From contig JADKJW010000009.1 of the NCBI GenBank assembly GCA_016720835.1, forward strand, positions 1 to 64,000: a stretch of 64,000 nt of DNA, written 5' to 3'. The stretch is from Ignavibacteria bacterium (GTDB lineage Bacteria; Bacteroidota; Ignavibacteria; SZUA-365). The translations under genes and the position numbers were made by a program. Position 1 is the stretch's first letter, and the number at the start of each line of letters is the position of its first letter. Shown here piece by piece: positions 27,403 through 37,600 of the stretch. The notes under the pieces are model-generated. The model did not search any database. It was not told where the DNA came from and saw only the letters and a program-made list of their open reading frames with translations.

Positions 27403-28252
27403 TGTTCATCCCCCGGAGGAAGTGTTTCTGGGCGAAAAAGAAGAGCACAATGTTCGGAAGCAGCACCAGCAGGGACGCGGCCATGAGCACGTTCCATTCC
27501 ACGGTGCCCGAGCCGAGCACCTGCGATTTCAGCATGTTCAGGCCCAGGGTCAGTGTCGCGCGCTCGGGAGAATTAATATACACCAGCGGTCCGAAGAAGT
27601 CATTCCAACTGCCGATGAAGGCGAAAATGACGACCGTCGCGAGCGCGGGCTTCGCCTGCGGGAGGATCACGCTCCAGAGCACGCGCAGACGCCCCGCGCC
27701 GTCCAGCAGCGCGGCCTCGTCGCAGTCGCGCGGAATGGTGAGGAAGAACTGCCGCAGCAGGAAGATGGAGAAGGGAGAGCCGAAGAGACTCGGAACGATG
27801 AGCGGCGCGAAGCTGTCCACCCAGCCAAGCTTCGCGTAGACGATGTACATCGGGATCATCGTCACATGTCCCGGCAACATCATGGTGCCGAGACAGATCG
27901 AGAAGAGCAGGTCGCGCCCCGGGAACGAGAAACGCGCGAATCCGTACGCCACGAGCGTGCAGGAGGCGACCGTGAACAGCACGTTCAAGACGGTGATGAA
28001 CGCCGTGTTCGCGAGGAAGCGCGCGAAGGGCAGTAACGTGACGGCACGCGCGTAGTTCTCCCAGTGCGCGACGGAGGGAACCCACGCGAAGGGCTGCCGG
28101 TACACGCCCGCGAGATCCTGCAGCGACGAGGAAAACATCCACAGCACCGGCACGGCGAAGAGCGCGGACGCGCCGAGCAGCAGCAGGTAGACACCCGATG
28201 CGCGAAGGACCGCGATCCATGCGGGTTGCGCCGACTCGTGCCTATCTGCCAT
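27383..28252 (-). CDS. ABC sugar permease, MalG/UgpE type
   Basis: 289 residues with about six membrane segments. The EAA motif that contacts the ATPase is EAALLDGAGRLRVLWSVILP (179-198). It pairs with the MalF-type permease directly upstream, with an 11-base overlap. Together with the lipoprotein it forms the inner-membrane importer of the cluster. No ATPase gene is encoded in the cluster, so the pair presumably borrows a MsiK/UgpC-like ATPase from elsewhere, as seen in other CUT1 systems. Confidence 0.88.
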   Translation of the reverse strand: MADRHESAQPAWIAVLRASGVYLLLLGASALFAVPVLWMFSSSLQDLAGVYRQPFAWVPSVAHWENYARAVTLLPFARFLANTAFITVLNVLFTVASCTLVAYGFARFSFPGRDLLFSICLGTMMLPGHVTMIPMYIVYAKLGWVDSFAPLIVPSLFGSPFSIFLLRQFFLTIPRDCDEAALLDGAGRLRVLWSVILPQAKPALATVVIFAFIGSWNDFFGPLVYINSPERATLTLGLNMLKSQVLGSGTVEWNVLMAASLLVLLPNIVLFFFAQKHFLRGMNIGAYRA

Positions 28253-29144
28253 GACCCGCCTCGTAATGGACGCGCGACTTCGACAGGCGCAGCAGCGCCC
28301 AGGTCAATCCGACGGTAAGGAGAAACAGAATCCACGCCAGCGCGGACGCGTAGCCCATGCGGAATTCCTGGAAGGCCTTCTTGTACAGGTACAGCACGTA
28401 GAACAGCGTCGCGTTGTTCGGTCCGCCCTCGCTGCCCGGCTGCACGGTGCCGGTCATCACGAACGCCTGCGTGAAGACCTGGAAGCTGCCGATCAGACTC
28501 ATCACGGTGTTGAACAGGATGGACGGCGAAATCATCGGCAGGGTGATCGCGAAAAACCGCCGCGCCGCGCCCGCGCCGTCCAGCATCGCGGCTTCGTGCA
28601 ACTCCGCGGGCACACCCTGCAGGGCCGCGAGGAAGATGAGCGTCATGCCCCCGACGCCCCACAGCGACATCACGACGAGCGCCGGCTTCGCCCACTCCTC
28701 GCTCTGCATCCACAACGGACCATCGATGCCGAACACGCGCAGCGCGCTGTTGAGCAAGCCGAAATCGGGATTGAAAATCCACAGCCACAGCACCGCCACC
28801 GCGACGACGTTCGTCACCGACGGCAGGAAAAACAGTGTGCGGAACACGCGCAAGCCGCGCACGCGAGCGCGGAGCAGCATGGCCAGCGCGAGCGAGAGCA
28901 CGACGCTCAATGGGACGAAGACGCCAACGTAGTACGCGGTGTTGGTCAGACTGATCCAGAACAGCGGATCTTCCGACACAATCGCGGCGTAGTTGTCCGC
29001 GCCCACCCAGACCGGCGCGGACAGCATGGAGGCGGACGTGAAACTCAAATACAGCGAGTACAGCATCGGCCCCGCCGTCAGCAGCAGAAACCCCGCGAGC
29101 CAGGGCGACACGAAAAGCAGACCCGTCCAGCGCCCGCTCTTCAT
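28242..29144 (-). CDS. ABC sugar permease, MalF/UgpA type
   Basis: 300 residues from ATG 29144; a longer frame to 29285 only reads through the upstream gene. It has about six membrane segments, starting GLLFVSPWLAGFLLLTAG. The EAA loop is HEAAMLDGAGAARRFFAITLP (183-203). The ATG overlaps the upstream gene stop (ATGA at 29141-29144). It is the partner of the next permease in a CUT1-type (di/oligosaccharide) importer. Confidence 0.88.
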   Translation of the reverse strand: MKSGRWTGLLFVSPWLAGFLLLTAGPMLYSLYLSFTSASMLSAPVWVGADNYAAIVSEDPLFWISLTNTAYYVGVFVPLSVVLSLALAMLLRARVRGLRVFRTLFFLPSVTNVVAVAVLWLWIFNPDFGLLNSALRVFGIDGPLWMQSEEWAKPALVVMSLWGVGGMTLIFLAALQGVPAELHEAAMLDGAGAARRFFAITLPMISPSILFNTVMSLIGSFQVFTQAFVMTGTVQPGSEGGPNNATLFYVLYLYKKAFQEFRMGYASALAWILFLLTVGLTWALLRLSKSRVHYEAGHGR

Positions 29145-31038
29145 GGCATTGCCCCGGGAATCGCCATCGCGCGAAACGCGTCCCACGCCTCCCTGCCGTA
29201 CAGATCTCGCGGAACGAACAGCGCATCGGCGTCCGCTCGCGTCATGACATCGAACCAAAGGCACCGGTCGTCGACGCCGTTCCATTCCCGCGACAACACA
29301 CGCTCCGCGCGTGGATCGTGCACGATGCGCATCGTGCCCTTCATCGTCGTGAAGGTGACATCGCGGATACCGTCGGCGCGCGTGGTTTCGTCGATGCGGC
29401 TCTTCGACGCGCGCTCGACGAAGGCATCAAAAGTCGCATGCTCCGCGACGGACGAAAGTTCGATCGCGAAACCGCAGGGCCAGGCATTGATCTCCTCGGT
29501 GGTGAAATCGCGCTGCTCACCAAGATACGCGTACAGCGAGTACACGAGGTGTCCGTTGACGGCGAAGGATGCATGGCGCGGAGCGCGAAACCGGGTCCGC
29601 GCAGGGGATGGATGGCGCAAAAAACAGTGCCATCCTGAAAGAACAGCGGCGCGTTTTCCGCACTCTCGTGCGGAAGCCGCGGCACGTCCGTCCCGCCGAT
29701 GCGCAGGCGATCGAAGGGCAGCGCGGGACTGAACATGAGGTCGACGCGGAAGGAACGCACGCCCGCATGACCCGCGCGCTTGGGCGCGTAGAGAACGATG
29801 GCGGTGCCGCCGTGCTGATGCGTCGCGGTGCGGCCCTCCTCGTAGAGGAAGCTCGCGTCGATGTCGCCGCCCGTCACGTGGCAGCGGTTGCGCTGCCCGA
29901 CCGCCGACTCGTTGTACACGCCCCGGCAGAACAGCGATCGCACTTCGCCCGTGCAGCAGGGGTCCGCGCTCCGCCGCAACCGCAGCATGAAGGCGTCGGC
30001 ATGCCCCGCGTTGACGTAGGGCAGCGAAGCCGTGCCGAGCGCGTAGTCCTCCGTCATGTGCGTGGTGAGTTCCGACCAGCCGCCGGGATACACCTCGTCG
30101 CTGAAGCCCGCCGCGGCATGGTTCTCGTGATAGGCCTCGCCGTAGGTGGTCCGGCGGACGGTGTACGGAAACGGCTTCTCGAGCGCGATGCGCCGCGCCT
30201 GTGCCGGGACGTGGAAAGGCGTGATCGCGACGAGTCCGTTCTGCAGCAGCGCGGAAGGATGCTCGAAGCGCAGCGCCGTCTCCGGATCGAGCGGCATCGC
30301 ATGGTCGAGCGCGGCATGGAACACGGCGTGGAGGCCCGACCAGCCGCCGCTCGAGTCGTCCTGATACGACCGCGAGTGCGGTCCCGCGAACTGCGCGCTC
30401 GGCGCGTGGAAGCTCATCGCCGTGTCAACCCACAGCCGTTCTTCCAGGAAGCGCGCCAGCAGCCGCGCCTCCGCATTGCCCGCGTATTCCGCGATCAGCG
30501 CGAGGAAGCAGAGATCCAGCGCGGTGTACGTCGGACTGCAGTACTCCGACATCGCGGACTGCCGATGCCCGGCATGTCGCCGGTCGCCAATCGTGGCGCG
30601 GAAGCGCGCAAGCCGCGAACGTCCGAGTTCCACGGCCCAGCCTTCCCCTGTCAGCTCGCCGCCCAGCACGAGCGTCGCCCAGGCGCCGAGGGGATGGTTG
30701 ACGTTGCCGTCGTGCAGCTCGACGAGCGCTGCGCGCGGAAGCTCGAGCCGGATATTCCGGATGATGTTGTCCTTTGCTCCATCGTCGAGCCGGTCGGCGC
30801 AGCCATGCAGCAGCGCCAGCATCGTGGCAGGGGTGTGCGTGCCGTCGCCGCTCGTCGCCTCCGCGATCAACGCGCGTCCGAGCGCGCGTCGATCGTCCTC
30901 CGCATCGAAAAGCAGCGCCGCGGCATACCACAGCGTGTCGCGCTGGATCAGGCACCATCGCGTCTGCGCATCGAAATACCGGTCGCCCGCGTCGCGCGCA
31001 AGAGCAAGGAGCCAGGAATGCCGGGATGTCATCTCCAT
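29141..31038 (-). CDS. Large helical/beta-sandwich protein of the glycan cluster, one frameshift
   Basis: About 632 residues once a single indel near 29575 is corrected (GPGFALR joins HASFAVNGHLVYSLYAYLG). The N-terminal ~330 residues are helical (LLALARDAGDRYFDAQTRW, SPTYTALDLCFLALIAEYAGN) and suit a six-hairpin toroid. The C-terminal half is beta-rich with GGDIDASFLYEEGRTATHQHGG and RVDLMFSPALPFDRL, as in lyase- or hydrolase-like two-domain enzymes. I do not recognise the family. No signal peptide is seen. It is seven bases downstream of galK and ends in a four-base overlap with the first permease, so it clearly belongs to the operon. Confidence 0.6.
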
Positions 31039-31045
31039 CGCGGCC

Positions 31046-32407
31046 TCAGAGCGCTTCCCGGTCAGTGACCGCGATCTCTCCGGCGCCGTCGGACGGCACG
31101 CACGGGAACAACGCGTCGTTCAAGGTCATGCCGGATGCTGCAAGGACGTCTTCACGCGCGGCGTAGAAGTCGCGTGCCATCGCGGTGATGAAGGTATCCA
31201 CCATGTCCGCGGGAAGGAGATTCACCGTGCAGCCGCCGAAGCCCGCGCCGGTCAGACGCGCGCCCAGCGCGCCGTGCCGCTTCGCGAGCGCGACGAGCTC
31301 CTCGAGCTCGGGGCAGCTCACATCGTAATCGTCCCGGCAACTCGCATGCGACGCGTCCATGAGCGAGCCCATCGCCTCCGCCGCGCCTCCGGCCAGCGCC
31401 AAGGCCGCGGCCTGGACGCGCGCGGCTTCGGTCAGCACATGTCGGAAACGCTGCAGCAGATGGAATCGTGCGTCCGCGTCCGGGAGCCGGTAGCGGAGTT
31501 CCAGATCCGGAAGTGGTATTCCTGTGCGCTGGGAAACGTCCCGGGCGCTCCACGGTGCGGTCCCGAATGCGTCTTCTCCCGCGTCGAGCAGCGTGTTGAC
31601 CGAGAGTCCCGTCGCCGCGGGCGAGAGCGCGGCGAGGCGTATCGGCCTGCCGGACGGCGTGGGATCTATGCCGAGCGCCGTCGCGAGCAGCAGCGCGGCC
31701 AGGCGGCATTCCGCGACGCGGTGATTGTAGGCCTCACGAGCCGCCGCCGTCTTCGCCGCGGGCACGAGGCTGTTGCAGACCACAAAGTCACAGCCGTCGG
31801 GGATGGGCACCGGCCGCGTCCGGAGAGGGAAAAAATCGATCTTCAGCGCGTGTCCCTTCCGCGCGAGCAGCGCGATCGCCTGATCCATCCCTCCCCCTTC
31901 GGCGCCGGCATGTCGTTCGGCCCGCGCGAGCGCCGTGGCGAGCAGCAGTGGATCGGCGCTGCGCCCGTTTGCCGCGAGGGCGGCCAGAGCCGAGACGACG
32001 ACCAGCGCGGAGGAGGAGGACAGTCCGGACGCGACGGGCAGATCGCTGTCGAACACCGCGTCGAAACCGAGCGCATGTTCGCGGGGAATGAACGCGTCGA
32101 CGAACAGGCCGCGCAGCGCGGCGAGCACGTAATTCGCCCAGTCGCCCTGTGGAAACGCGTGCTCGAGAGCGTCGAGCGCGATGACCCGTTCACCAAAACG
32201 CCCGTCGGTATTGGCGATGCGCACGGTGCCATCATTGCGCGGCGCGGCGAGGCAGCGGATGCCCCGCGCGATGGCCATCGGCAGCACGGGATAGCCGTTG
32301 TAATCGGTGTGTTCGCCGATGAGGTTGACGCGGCCGGGGGCCCGCAGCAGGCGCGGCGACCGAGCGACGCCGTAGAGATCGACGAACATCGATTCGAGTG
32401 TGGTCAT
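31046..32407 (-). CDS. galK: Galactokinase (GHMP kinase)
   Basis: 453 residues. Galactokinase signature RAPGRVNLIGEHTDYNGYP (22-40), the ATP-binding GHMP motif LPVASGLSSSSA (123-134), the catalytic Asp175 in GGGMDQ (171-176), and the C-terminal GARLTGAGFGGCTVNL. It phosphorylates galactose, or a galactose derivative, at C1 in the cytoplasm, feeding the Leloir pathway. It is at the head of the glycan cluster, 15 bases after lptD. No galT, galE or galM is present in the window. A specificity for galacturonate or another sugar cannot be excluded. Confidence 0.85.
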   Translation of the reverse strand: MTTLESMFVDLYGVARSPRLLRAPGRVNLIGEHTDYNGYPVLPMAIARGIRCLAAPRNDGTVRIANTDGRFGERVIALDALEHAFPQGDWANYVLAALRGLFVDAFIPREHALGFDAVFDSDLPVASGLSSSSALVVVSALAALAANGRSADPLLLATALARAERHAGAEGGGMDQAIALLARKGHALKIDFFPLRTRPVPIPDGCDFVVCNSLVPAAKTAAAREAYNHRVAECRLAALLLATALGIDPTPSGRPIRLAALSPAATGLSVNTLLDAGEDAFGTAPWSARDVSQRTGIPLPDLELRYRLPDADARFHLLQRFRHVLTEAARVQAAALALAGGAAEAMGSLMDASHASCRDDYDVSCPELEELVALAKRHGALGARLTGAGFGGCTVNLLPADMVDTFITAMARDFYAAREDVLAASGMTLNDALFPCVPSDGAGEIAVTDREAL

Positions 32408-32422
32408 CGCCGCACTCCGGCG

Positions 32423-35197
32423 TCAGTACACACCACGGTCGCTCCCCTTCCGTTCCAGCTTGATGTCCTGCAGCTGCGGGGCCTTCAGCCGGATGACCAG
32501 CTCGAAGTGCCGGTAATACCCCGAGGGCACCCAGTTGAAGTTCATCTCCCAGCAGTGCAGATCGCGGCTGATGCCGATCTGCGGCGCGCCGACCGTCTTC
32601 GTGACGAGATCGTAGTACGTGGATGCGGTGATGCGCCAGTTCGGCGTGGGGCTGATCGACGCATTTGCGTACATCGACGCCTGCCGGGAGGTGTTGTCGG
32701 GATCGAACTGGTCCATCGAATAATTGAAGCCGAAGCTCATGCTCCAGGGAATGCGATACGCGTAGTTGCCAGGCAGCGCCTTGACGGAGGTATCCGGCTT
32801 CGAGGCGAACATGTCGCTGGACAGCCGCGTCTGCAGGTTGAAGCTGAATCCGATGAGGCGGAGAAAACCGACGCCGTCCTCCGCGATGTACCTGTTCGTC
32901 AGATGCGCCTGCTCCGCAACCGCCCGGTGCCCGAGCGAATCGGGTTCGGCCAGTCGTCTGCGCTGTATGACATACGGCGAATACGTCGCGCTGCCGCTCA
33001 TGTCCACCAGTTCCTGCACGCGCGTCGAGTACGACAGCGATATCGGAGAGAGCTTGAGACTGTCGGCGACGATGTTGTACCCGCTCGAGAGATTCAGCGA
33101 GAGCAGCTGGAATTTCCGGGGCGTCAACGTGGTGTCGTCCGAAGCCGGATTCATCTTCATCTCGAACACGTTCGAAATGCTCATCCCGATGGTCTGCGAT
33201 TCGCCGTAGCCGACGCCGCCGAAGGTTTCGCCGGGCATGTTTCCGTACCCGGTGTATGGATCATACCGGATGAGCGAGTCCCGTATTCCGCGATACGACT
33301 GGTAGTATCCCCAGGCGGAGGTCGAATAGTCGGGGTTGTACGAATAGCTGATCTGCGGCTGCATGGTGTGACGGATGCCGATGATGCCCGCGATGTTGGG
33401 AGACAGCGTGCCGTACAGCTTCGTGTTCGCGGAGACGCCGAGCGAGAAGGTGTGCAGCGCGAAGAAGCCCCGCACGTCACGGGCGCTGACCGTCGAGTCC
33501 GCCGGGTTGAACGCGCGTTCGACGCGATGATCGTACCAGCGCTCCTGCAGGGAGAACGACGGCTGGATCGTGACGTATCCGAACTTCGGCGAGGAAAGCA
33601 GCCGGAACGAGTGCTGCAAGCCCCTGCGGTCAAACGTTTCCTTCACCGTGGTCGTATCGAAGCGTCCCGCGGTGTCCCTGCGGATGACGTCGCGCGCGGT
33701 CACGTTGATGGTCTGCAGCGCCTGCCCGCTGTAATCGAAGCCGATCATCTCGTACCAGGCGCCGTCGCCGTTCGAGCCGGCGGGTCGAAACGGATAGATC
33801 TGCGACTGGTTGAAGGATATGCGCGGGAAGATGTTGGACGATGTTCCGTTCACGAGATTCTGACTGCGCTCGATATTGACGGACAGGCTGCGGTTCGTCC
33901 CTTCCCACGAGGTGGAATACGAGGCCGACGAGCGCACTTCCTGATTCAGAAGCTGGTTGATGTTGTTGCTGAAACTCTGATAGTAGGAATCCGTCAGGTA
34001 GCTCAGGTCGGCCGACAACTGCGAGGAAGGATCGATCTGCTGGGAGTGGCGAAGCACCATGCGGTAGTCGGTGCGCGGCAGATCGTCCGGCGAGCGCGGA
34101 TCGCCGATCTGATAGGTTTGCCGTCCGTACGAGGCGTCGATGGATCCGTTGAAACTGTAGCGCTTCGAATACTGCAGGAATCCGCCCATCTGATAGCCGC
34201 CTTTCGAATACCAGTCCGCGGTCAGTTTCAGATCCCAGTAGTCGCTGGCGGCGAGGTAGTAGCCGCCGCCCTTCAGGAAGCGGCCGCGCGCGTAATCGTC
34301 CCCGAAGGTCGGAATCACGATGCCGGAACTGCGCCCGCTCTTGCCGGGAATGACAGCAAAAGGCAGCGCGAAGAGCGGGATGTCCTCGACGAAGAAGACG
34401 ATGGGCTCGGCGATGATCACATCGTTCGGCACCACCTTCATGCGTGGCGATCCGAAATAAAAGTGCTTGTGGTCCGGTTTGTCGCAGGTGGTGTACTGGC
34501 CGCTGGAAATGAAGTACACGTCCTCCGACGCGCGCTTGATGCGCTCGCCGAGGTAAAATCCGTCGCCGATGACGGTCTGCCCCTCGAGGATGACGCCCTT
34601 CTTCGTCTTGAAGTTGTAGCTCATCTCAAGGCCTTCGTACTTCTCCGCGCCCTCATTGAGAATGGGCGTGCCGGTAAACCGCCCCTCGCGACCCTTCGCG
34701 GTGTCGGGGATGCCCGTGGCCTGAAAGGTGGACGCGTCCCAGTTGAGCGTGATGCGCTCGGCCTTCAGTCCCATCGTGCCGAAGCTGATGGCGGAGCTGC
34801 CGTAGAGTTTCATGCGCTTGTCGTCGAGCAGGTAGACGACCGTGTCCTTCGCGGTGTAGGTGACGATGGTGTCGACGGAATTCCTGGTCGAGAATGAGAG
34901 CGTGGTATCCGTAATGATGCGGAGACTGTCGCGCACCGCGAAGCCCCCGCTTTCGGCGGCGGAGCGCGCGCTGTCCGCGGCGAGCCGCGCCTCGCCCTGC
35001 ATGCGCGCGCTGTCGCGCTCCGTGCCCCGCGCGCTGTCGGTCACGAAACGCGGACTGTCGGGCTTCAGATCCTGCGCGCGGGCGCGCGTGACACACAAGA
35101 CGGCCAGCAGGACCGCTGCACACCACACCGCGCGGGACAGCGCGAGGAACGCGCTCCCGCGGGGAATTGCGGACGTGTGGCGGTGCTGCAGCATCAT
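32423..35197 (-). CDS. lptD: LptD/OstA-like LPS-assembly outer-membrane protein
   Basis: 924 residues. A signal peptide (ALSRAVWCAAVLLAVLCVTRARAQ, about 19-42) precedes a Ser/Asp-rich stretch, an OstA-type beta-jellyroll (YLLDDKRMKLYGSSAISFGTMGL, GEGRFTGTPI-like, TTCDKPDHKHFYF) and a long C-terminal barrel ending LKAPQLQDIKLERKGSDRGVY. LptD inserts lipopolysaccharide into the outer leaflet. The length and the cysteine near TTCDKP fit the Bacteroidota form. ATG 35197 or 35194 is the start. It sits between the polytopic TPR protein and galK on the same strand with short gaps, though its role is unrelated to the sugar operon. Confidence 0.8.
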   Translation of the reverse strand: MMLQHRHTSAIPRGSAFLALSRAVWCAAVLLAVLCVTRARAQDLKPDSPRFVTDSARGTERDSARMQGEARLAADSARSAAESGGFAVRDSLRIITDTTLSFSTRNSVDTIVTYTAKDTVVYLLDDKRMKLYGSSAISFGTMGLKAERITLNWDASTFQATGIPDTAKGREGRFTGTPILNEGAEKYEGLEMSYNFKTKKGVILEGQTVIGDGFYLGERIKRASEDVYFISSGQYTTCDKPDHKHFYFGSPRMKVVPNDVIIAEPIVFFVEDIPLFALPFAVIPGKSGRSSGIVIPTFGDDYARGRFLKGGGYYLAASDYWDLKLTADWYSKGGYQMGGFLQYSKRYSFNGSIDASYGRQTYQIGDPRSPDDLPRTDYRMVLRHSQQIDPSSQLSADLSYLTDSYYQSFSNNINQLLNQEVRSSASYSTSWEGTNRSLSVNIERSQNLVNGTSSNIFPRISFNQSQIYPFRPAGSNGDGAWYEMIGFDYSGQALQTINVTARDVIRRDTAGRFDTTTVKETFDRRGLQHSFRLLSSPKFGYVTIQPSFSLQERWYDHRVERAFNPADSTVSARDVRGFFALHTFSLGVSANTKLYGTLSPNIAGIIGIRHTMQPQISYSYNPDYSTSAWGYYQSYRGIRDSLIRYDPYTGYGNMPGETFGGVGYGESQTIGMSISNVFEMKMNPASDDTTLTPRKFQLLSLNLSSGYNIVADSLKLSPISLSYSTRVQELVDMSGSATYSPYVIQRRRLAEPDSLGHRAVAEQAHLTNRYIAEDGVGFLRLIGFSFNLQTRLSSDMFASKPDTSVKALPGNYAYRIPWSMSFGFNYSMDQFDPDNTSRQASMYANASISPTPNWRITASTYYDLVTKTVGAPQIGISRDLHCWEMNFNWVPSGYYRHFELVIRLKAPQLQDIKLERKGSDRGVY

Positions 35198-35251
35198 GCG
35201 AAAATGGGATTTTCCCGCGTCATGCGCAGTCCCCGAATGCGGTACCCTGCA

Positions 35252-37522
35252 TCACGATCCGCCGAGCGCCGAGAGCATGGCGCGCGCCTCGTCGGCCCGC
35301 TCGCCGGTCGGCTGCAGCGCGAGGAGCTGTTCGAGCATGCGTCGAATGTCCGCCTCCCTGCCGCCTTGGCGCGCGTAGAGTTTCGCGAGAAAATAGTAGG
35401 GATTGGTGAGCTGCGAGCCCATGCGCACGGCATGCTCGAAGGCGCCGCGCGCGTCGTCGTAGCGCCCGGTCTGATAGCAGGCATAGCCGTAGTCGCTCCA
35501 CGTCTCGACTGCGGCGGCCGGCGCGGAGACCGCGGCCCTCAGGAAGGCGACGGCTTCCTCCCGGCGGCCGAGACGGAACGAGGTGACGCCGAGCGCGCCC
35601 GCCACGTGCGACAGCGAGCGGCCGGAGTCCGCGGGCGCCTGCGCGGAATCGGCCCAGGCGCGCAGATGCCAGGCATGCGCCGCGTCGAGCGCATCCTCGA
35701 GATACGCGAGATCGCCCATGAAGGAGGCGACGCCGAAGGCGGGCCCACCGCGCGCGATCAACGCGCGTGCGCGCGGCTCGCACCACGCGATTTTCTCCGT
35801 CCTGGAAAGGCCGCGGGAAATCGCGGCCAGCAGATGGCCGTACAGCGCGCCGACGGTGATGTTCCGCGAACGCGCGTCGCGGCCGACGGGACCGCCGAGC
35901 ACACTGTCGGGCAGGGCGAGCATGTCGGTCAACGCGGCATCCACCGTCCTCCGGAGACGCGGAGAGATGGCGTCGACGGACTGCGCGACGCGCAGCAACT
36001 TGAAGTACTCGTACGGATCGCGGGTGAGCCGCGACATGCGCAGAACGACGGCGGCCTCGGCCTCACGATCGCGGACCGCCGCGTGCGCCATGCGCAGGTT
36101 CTCGAGATGCGCGGCGGAGTAATTGACCGGCGCCAGATCGATGTACGTCTCCGTGATGGCGGTGTAGCGGGCGAGGGCGGCGGGAAACGTCACGTTGACC
36201 GCGATCCACGGAAGGAGAAACAGGAGCGGCTGCACCGCCGCCTGCGCCACGAAGTACGCGCGCACGCGCTTGTCGTGCAGCCGCTCGATAAAGGCGAGCG
36301 CGGCGAGCGCGGCCGCCACGCCAATCTGGGCGTAGATGTCCCAGTCGCGCGCGATGCCGATATGCGCGGCGCACAGCGCCGTCCACGACAGCGCGGCAAC
36401 GAAGGGCACGAGCAAGGCCGCGGTCGCGCATTCCGTCTCCTTCCGCGCAAGGAGGAACAGGAGGAGCATGGCCGCGCCGAAGGGCGCGTTGAGCAGGATG
36501 TTGTTCGCGACGTCGAGCAGATGCTGCGGCGACAGCAGGGTGAGCTTCCACGTCGTCGACGACAACGGAAGGAAGATCGTGTTGTTCCCCGTCGCCTCCA
36601 GCGCGATGTATGCGACCGCGCCCAGCAGCAGCGCCGCGCCGAACACCCGCATCGCCTGCCGGGTGCTCAGCCGCTCCTTCCCCGGTCCGCGCAGCTTCCA
36701 GTTCCATACGAGGAGCAGATATGCCGGGATGAACATGACCGCCGAGAGATGGAAGGCAATCGCCGCAACCAGCAACAGGGTGCTCGTCAGCGGGAAACGC
36801 TCGCCGCGCAACGCGAGCAGCGCGGACAGCAGGAACAGGGTCCCGAACAGGTAGAGGAAGAGGTAATATTCGACGTATCCGAAGAAGAACAGCGATCCCG
36901 CGCTGCCCAGCACCGATGCCGTCATGGCGAGTTTGAGCGGACGGTCCGCGCTGAGCGCATCGGAAAAACGCAGGACCGCGAAGACGTACATCCCACCGAC
37001 GATGGTCGAGACCAGCATGAACATCTGCGTGTATGCCGCGAGATTCACGCCTCCATCGGCCGACGCGGGGACGTGGATCATCCGCGCGATGAACGCGTAG
37101 AGCGCCACGGTCAGCGGCTCCTGCATCAGTGTGCCTTCGGCGTACCCGGCCCCGGAGAGATAGCGGTACAGCGTGCGCACGACGTGCGTCCCGTCCCCCA
37201 GAAAATGAAAGGGGATGAACGCGACCGAAAAGAGCAGCCCGAACGCGGCCGCCAGAAGCACGTGCACGGTGATCCGCTGCCTCGCCGCTTCCGGGAACAG
37301 CGCGTTCGCGACGGCGCTCGTGCCGCGAAGCATGACGCGCTCGGAGAACGGCGCAGCGGCGAGGAACGCGGCCGCAGCGAACGCGAACGCCGTCCAGGAT
37401 GGGAGGAACGCCTGAATGTTCACTCCCCACAGCGGGCCGTTCGGGAACAGTGAAGCCCCGATTCTCAATGCGACAACAGCCAGGACGGGGAAGGCGTACT
37501 TCCACGGGATGGCCGGCGTCAT
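35252..37522 (-). CDS. Polytopic membrane protein with C-terminal tetratricopeptide repeats
   Basis: 756 residues from ATG 37522 (ATG 37555 is an alternative). About ten to twelve membrane helices fill residues ~10-470. A soluble helical region follows, with TPR-like motifs near the end (LGVTSFRLGRREEAVAFLRAA, WSDYGYACYQTGRYDDARGAFEHA). The membrane half resembles GT-C-type (PMT/GT39-like) or DUF2723-like proteins, with FHFLGDGTHVVRTLYRYLSG in the first loop, but no clear catalytic motif is visible. A glycosyltransferase role is possible, not shown. The 54-base gap to lptD suggests cotranscription. Confidence 0.6.
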   Translation of the reverse strand: MTPAIPWKYAFPVLAVVALRIGASLFPNGPLWGVNIQAFLPSWTAFAFAAAAFLAAAPFSERVMLRGTSAVANALFPEAARQRITVHVLLAAAFGLLFSVAFIPFHFLGDGTHVVRTLYRYLSGAGYAEGTLMQEPLTVALYAFIARMIHVPASADGGVNLAAYTQMFMLVSTIVGGMYVFAVLRFSDALSADRPLKLAMTASVLGSAGSLFFFGYVEYYLFLYLFGTLFLLSALLALRGERFPLTSTLLLVAAIAFHLSAVMFIPAYLLLVWNWKLRGPGKERLSTRQAMRVFGAALLLGAVAYIALEATGNNTIFLPLSSTTWKLTLLSPQHLLDVANNILLNAPFGAAMLLLFLLARKETECATAALLVPFVAALSWTALCAAHIGIARDWDIYAQIGVAAALAALAFIERLHDKRVRAYFVAQAAVQPLLFLLPWIAVNVTFPAALARYTAITETYIDLAPVNYSAAHLENLRMAHAAVRDREAEAAVVLRMSRLTRDPYEYFKLLRVAQSVDAISPRLRRTVDAALTDMLALPDSVLGGPVGRDARSRNITVGALYGHLLAAISRGLSRTEKIAWCEPRARALIARGGPAFGVASFMGDLAYLEDALDAAHAWHLRAWADSAQAPADSGRSLSHVAGALGVTSFRLGRREEAVAFLRAAVSAPAAAVETWSDYGYACYQTGRYDDARGAFEHAVRMGSQLTNPYYFLAKLYARQGGREADIRRMLEQLLALQPTGERADEARAMLSALGGS

Positions 37523-37600
37523 GTGCTGATGTCTGGGCTTCTGATGTGCGGGCATTCGCCGTATATCGTGCGGTGAATAATCGCACAAAATAGCGAATCG

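Noticed and set aside
30422..34897. A 1,491-codon plus-strand open frame opposite lptD, galK and the helical protein gene
   Set aside because: It is the complement of well-supported minus-strand genes and arises from high third-position G+C. Its translation is Arg/Val/His-rich with no recognisable domain.
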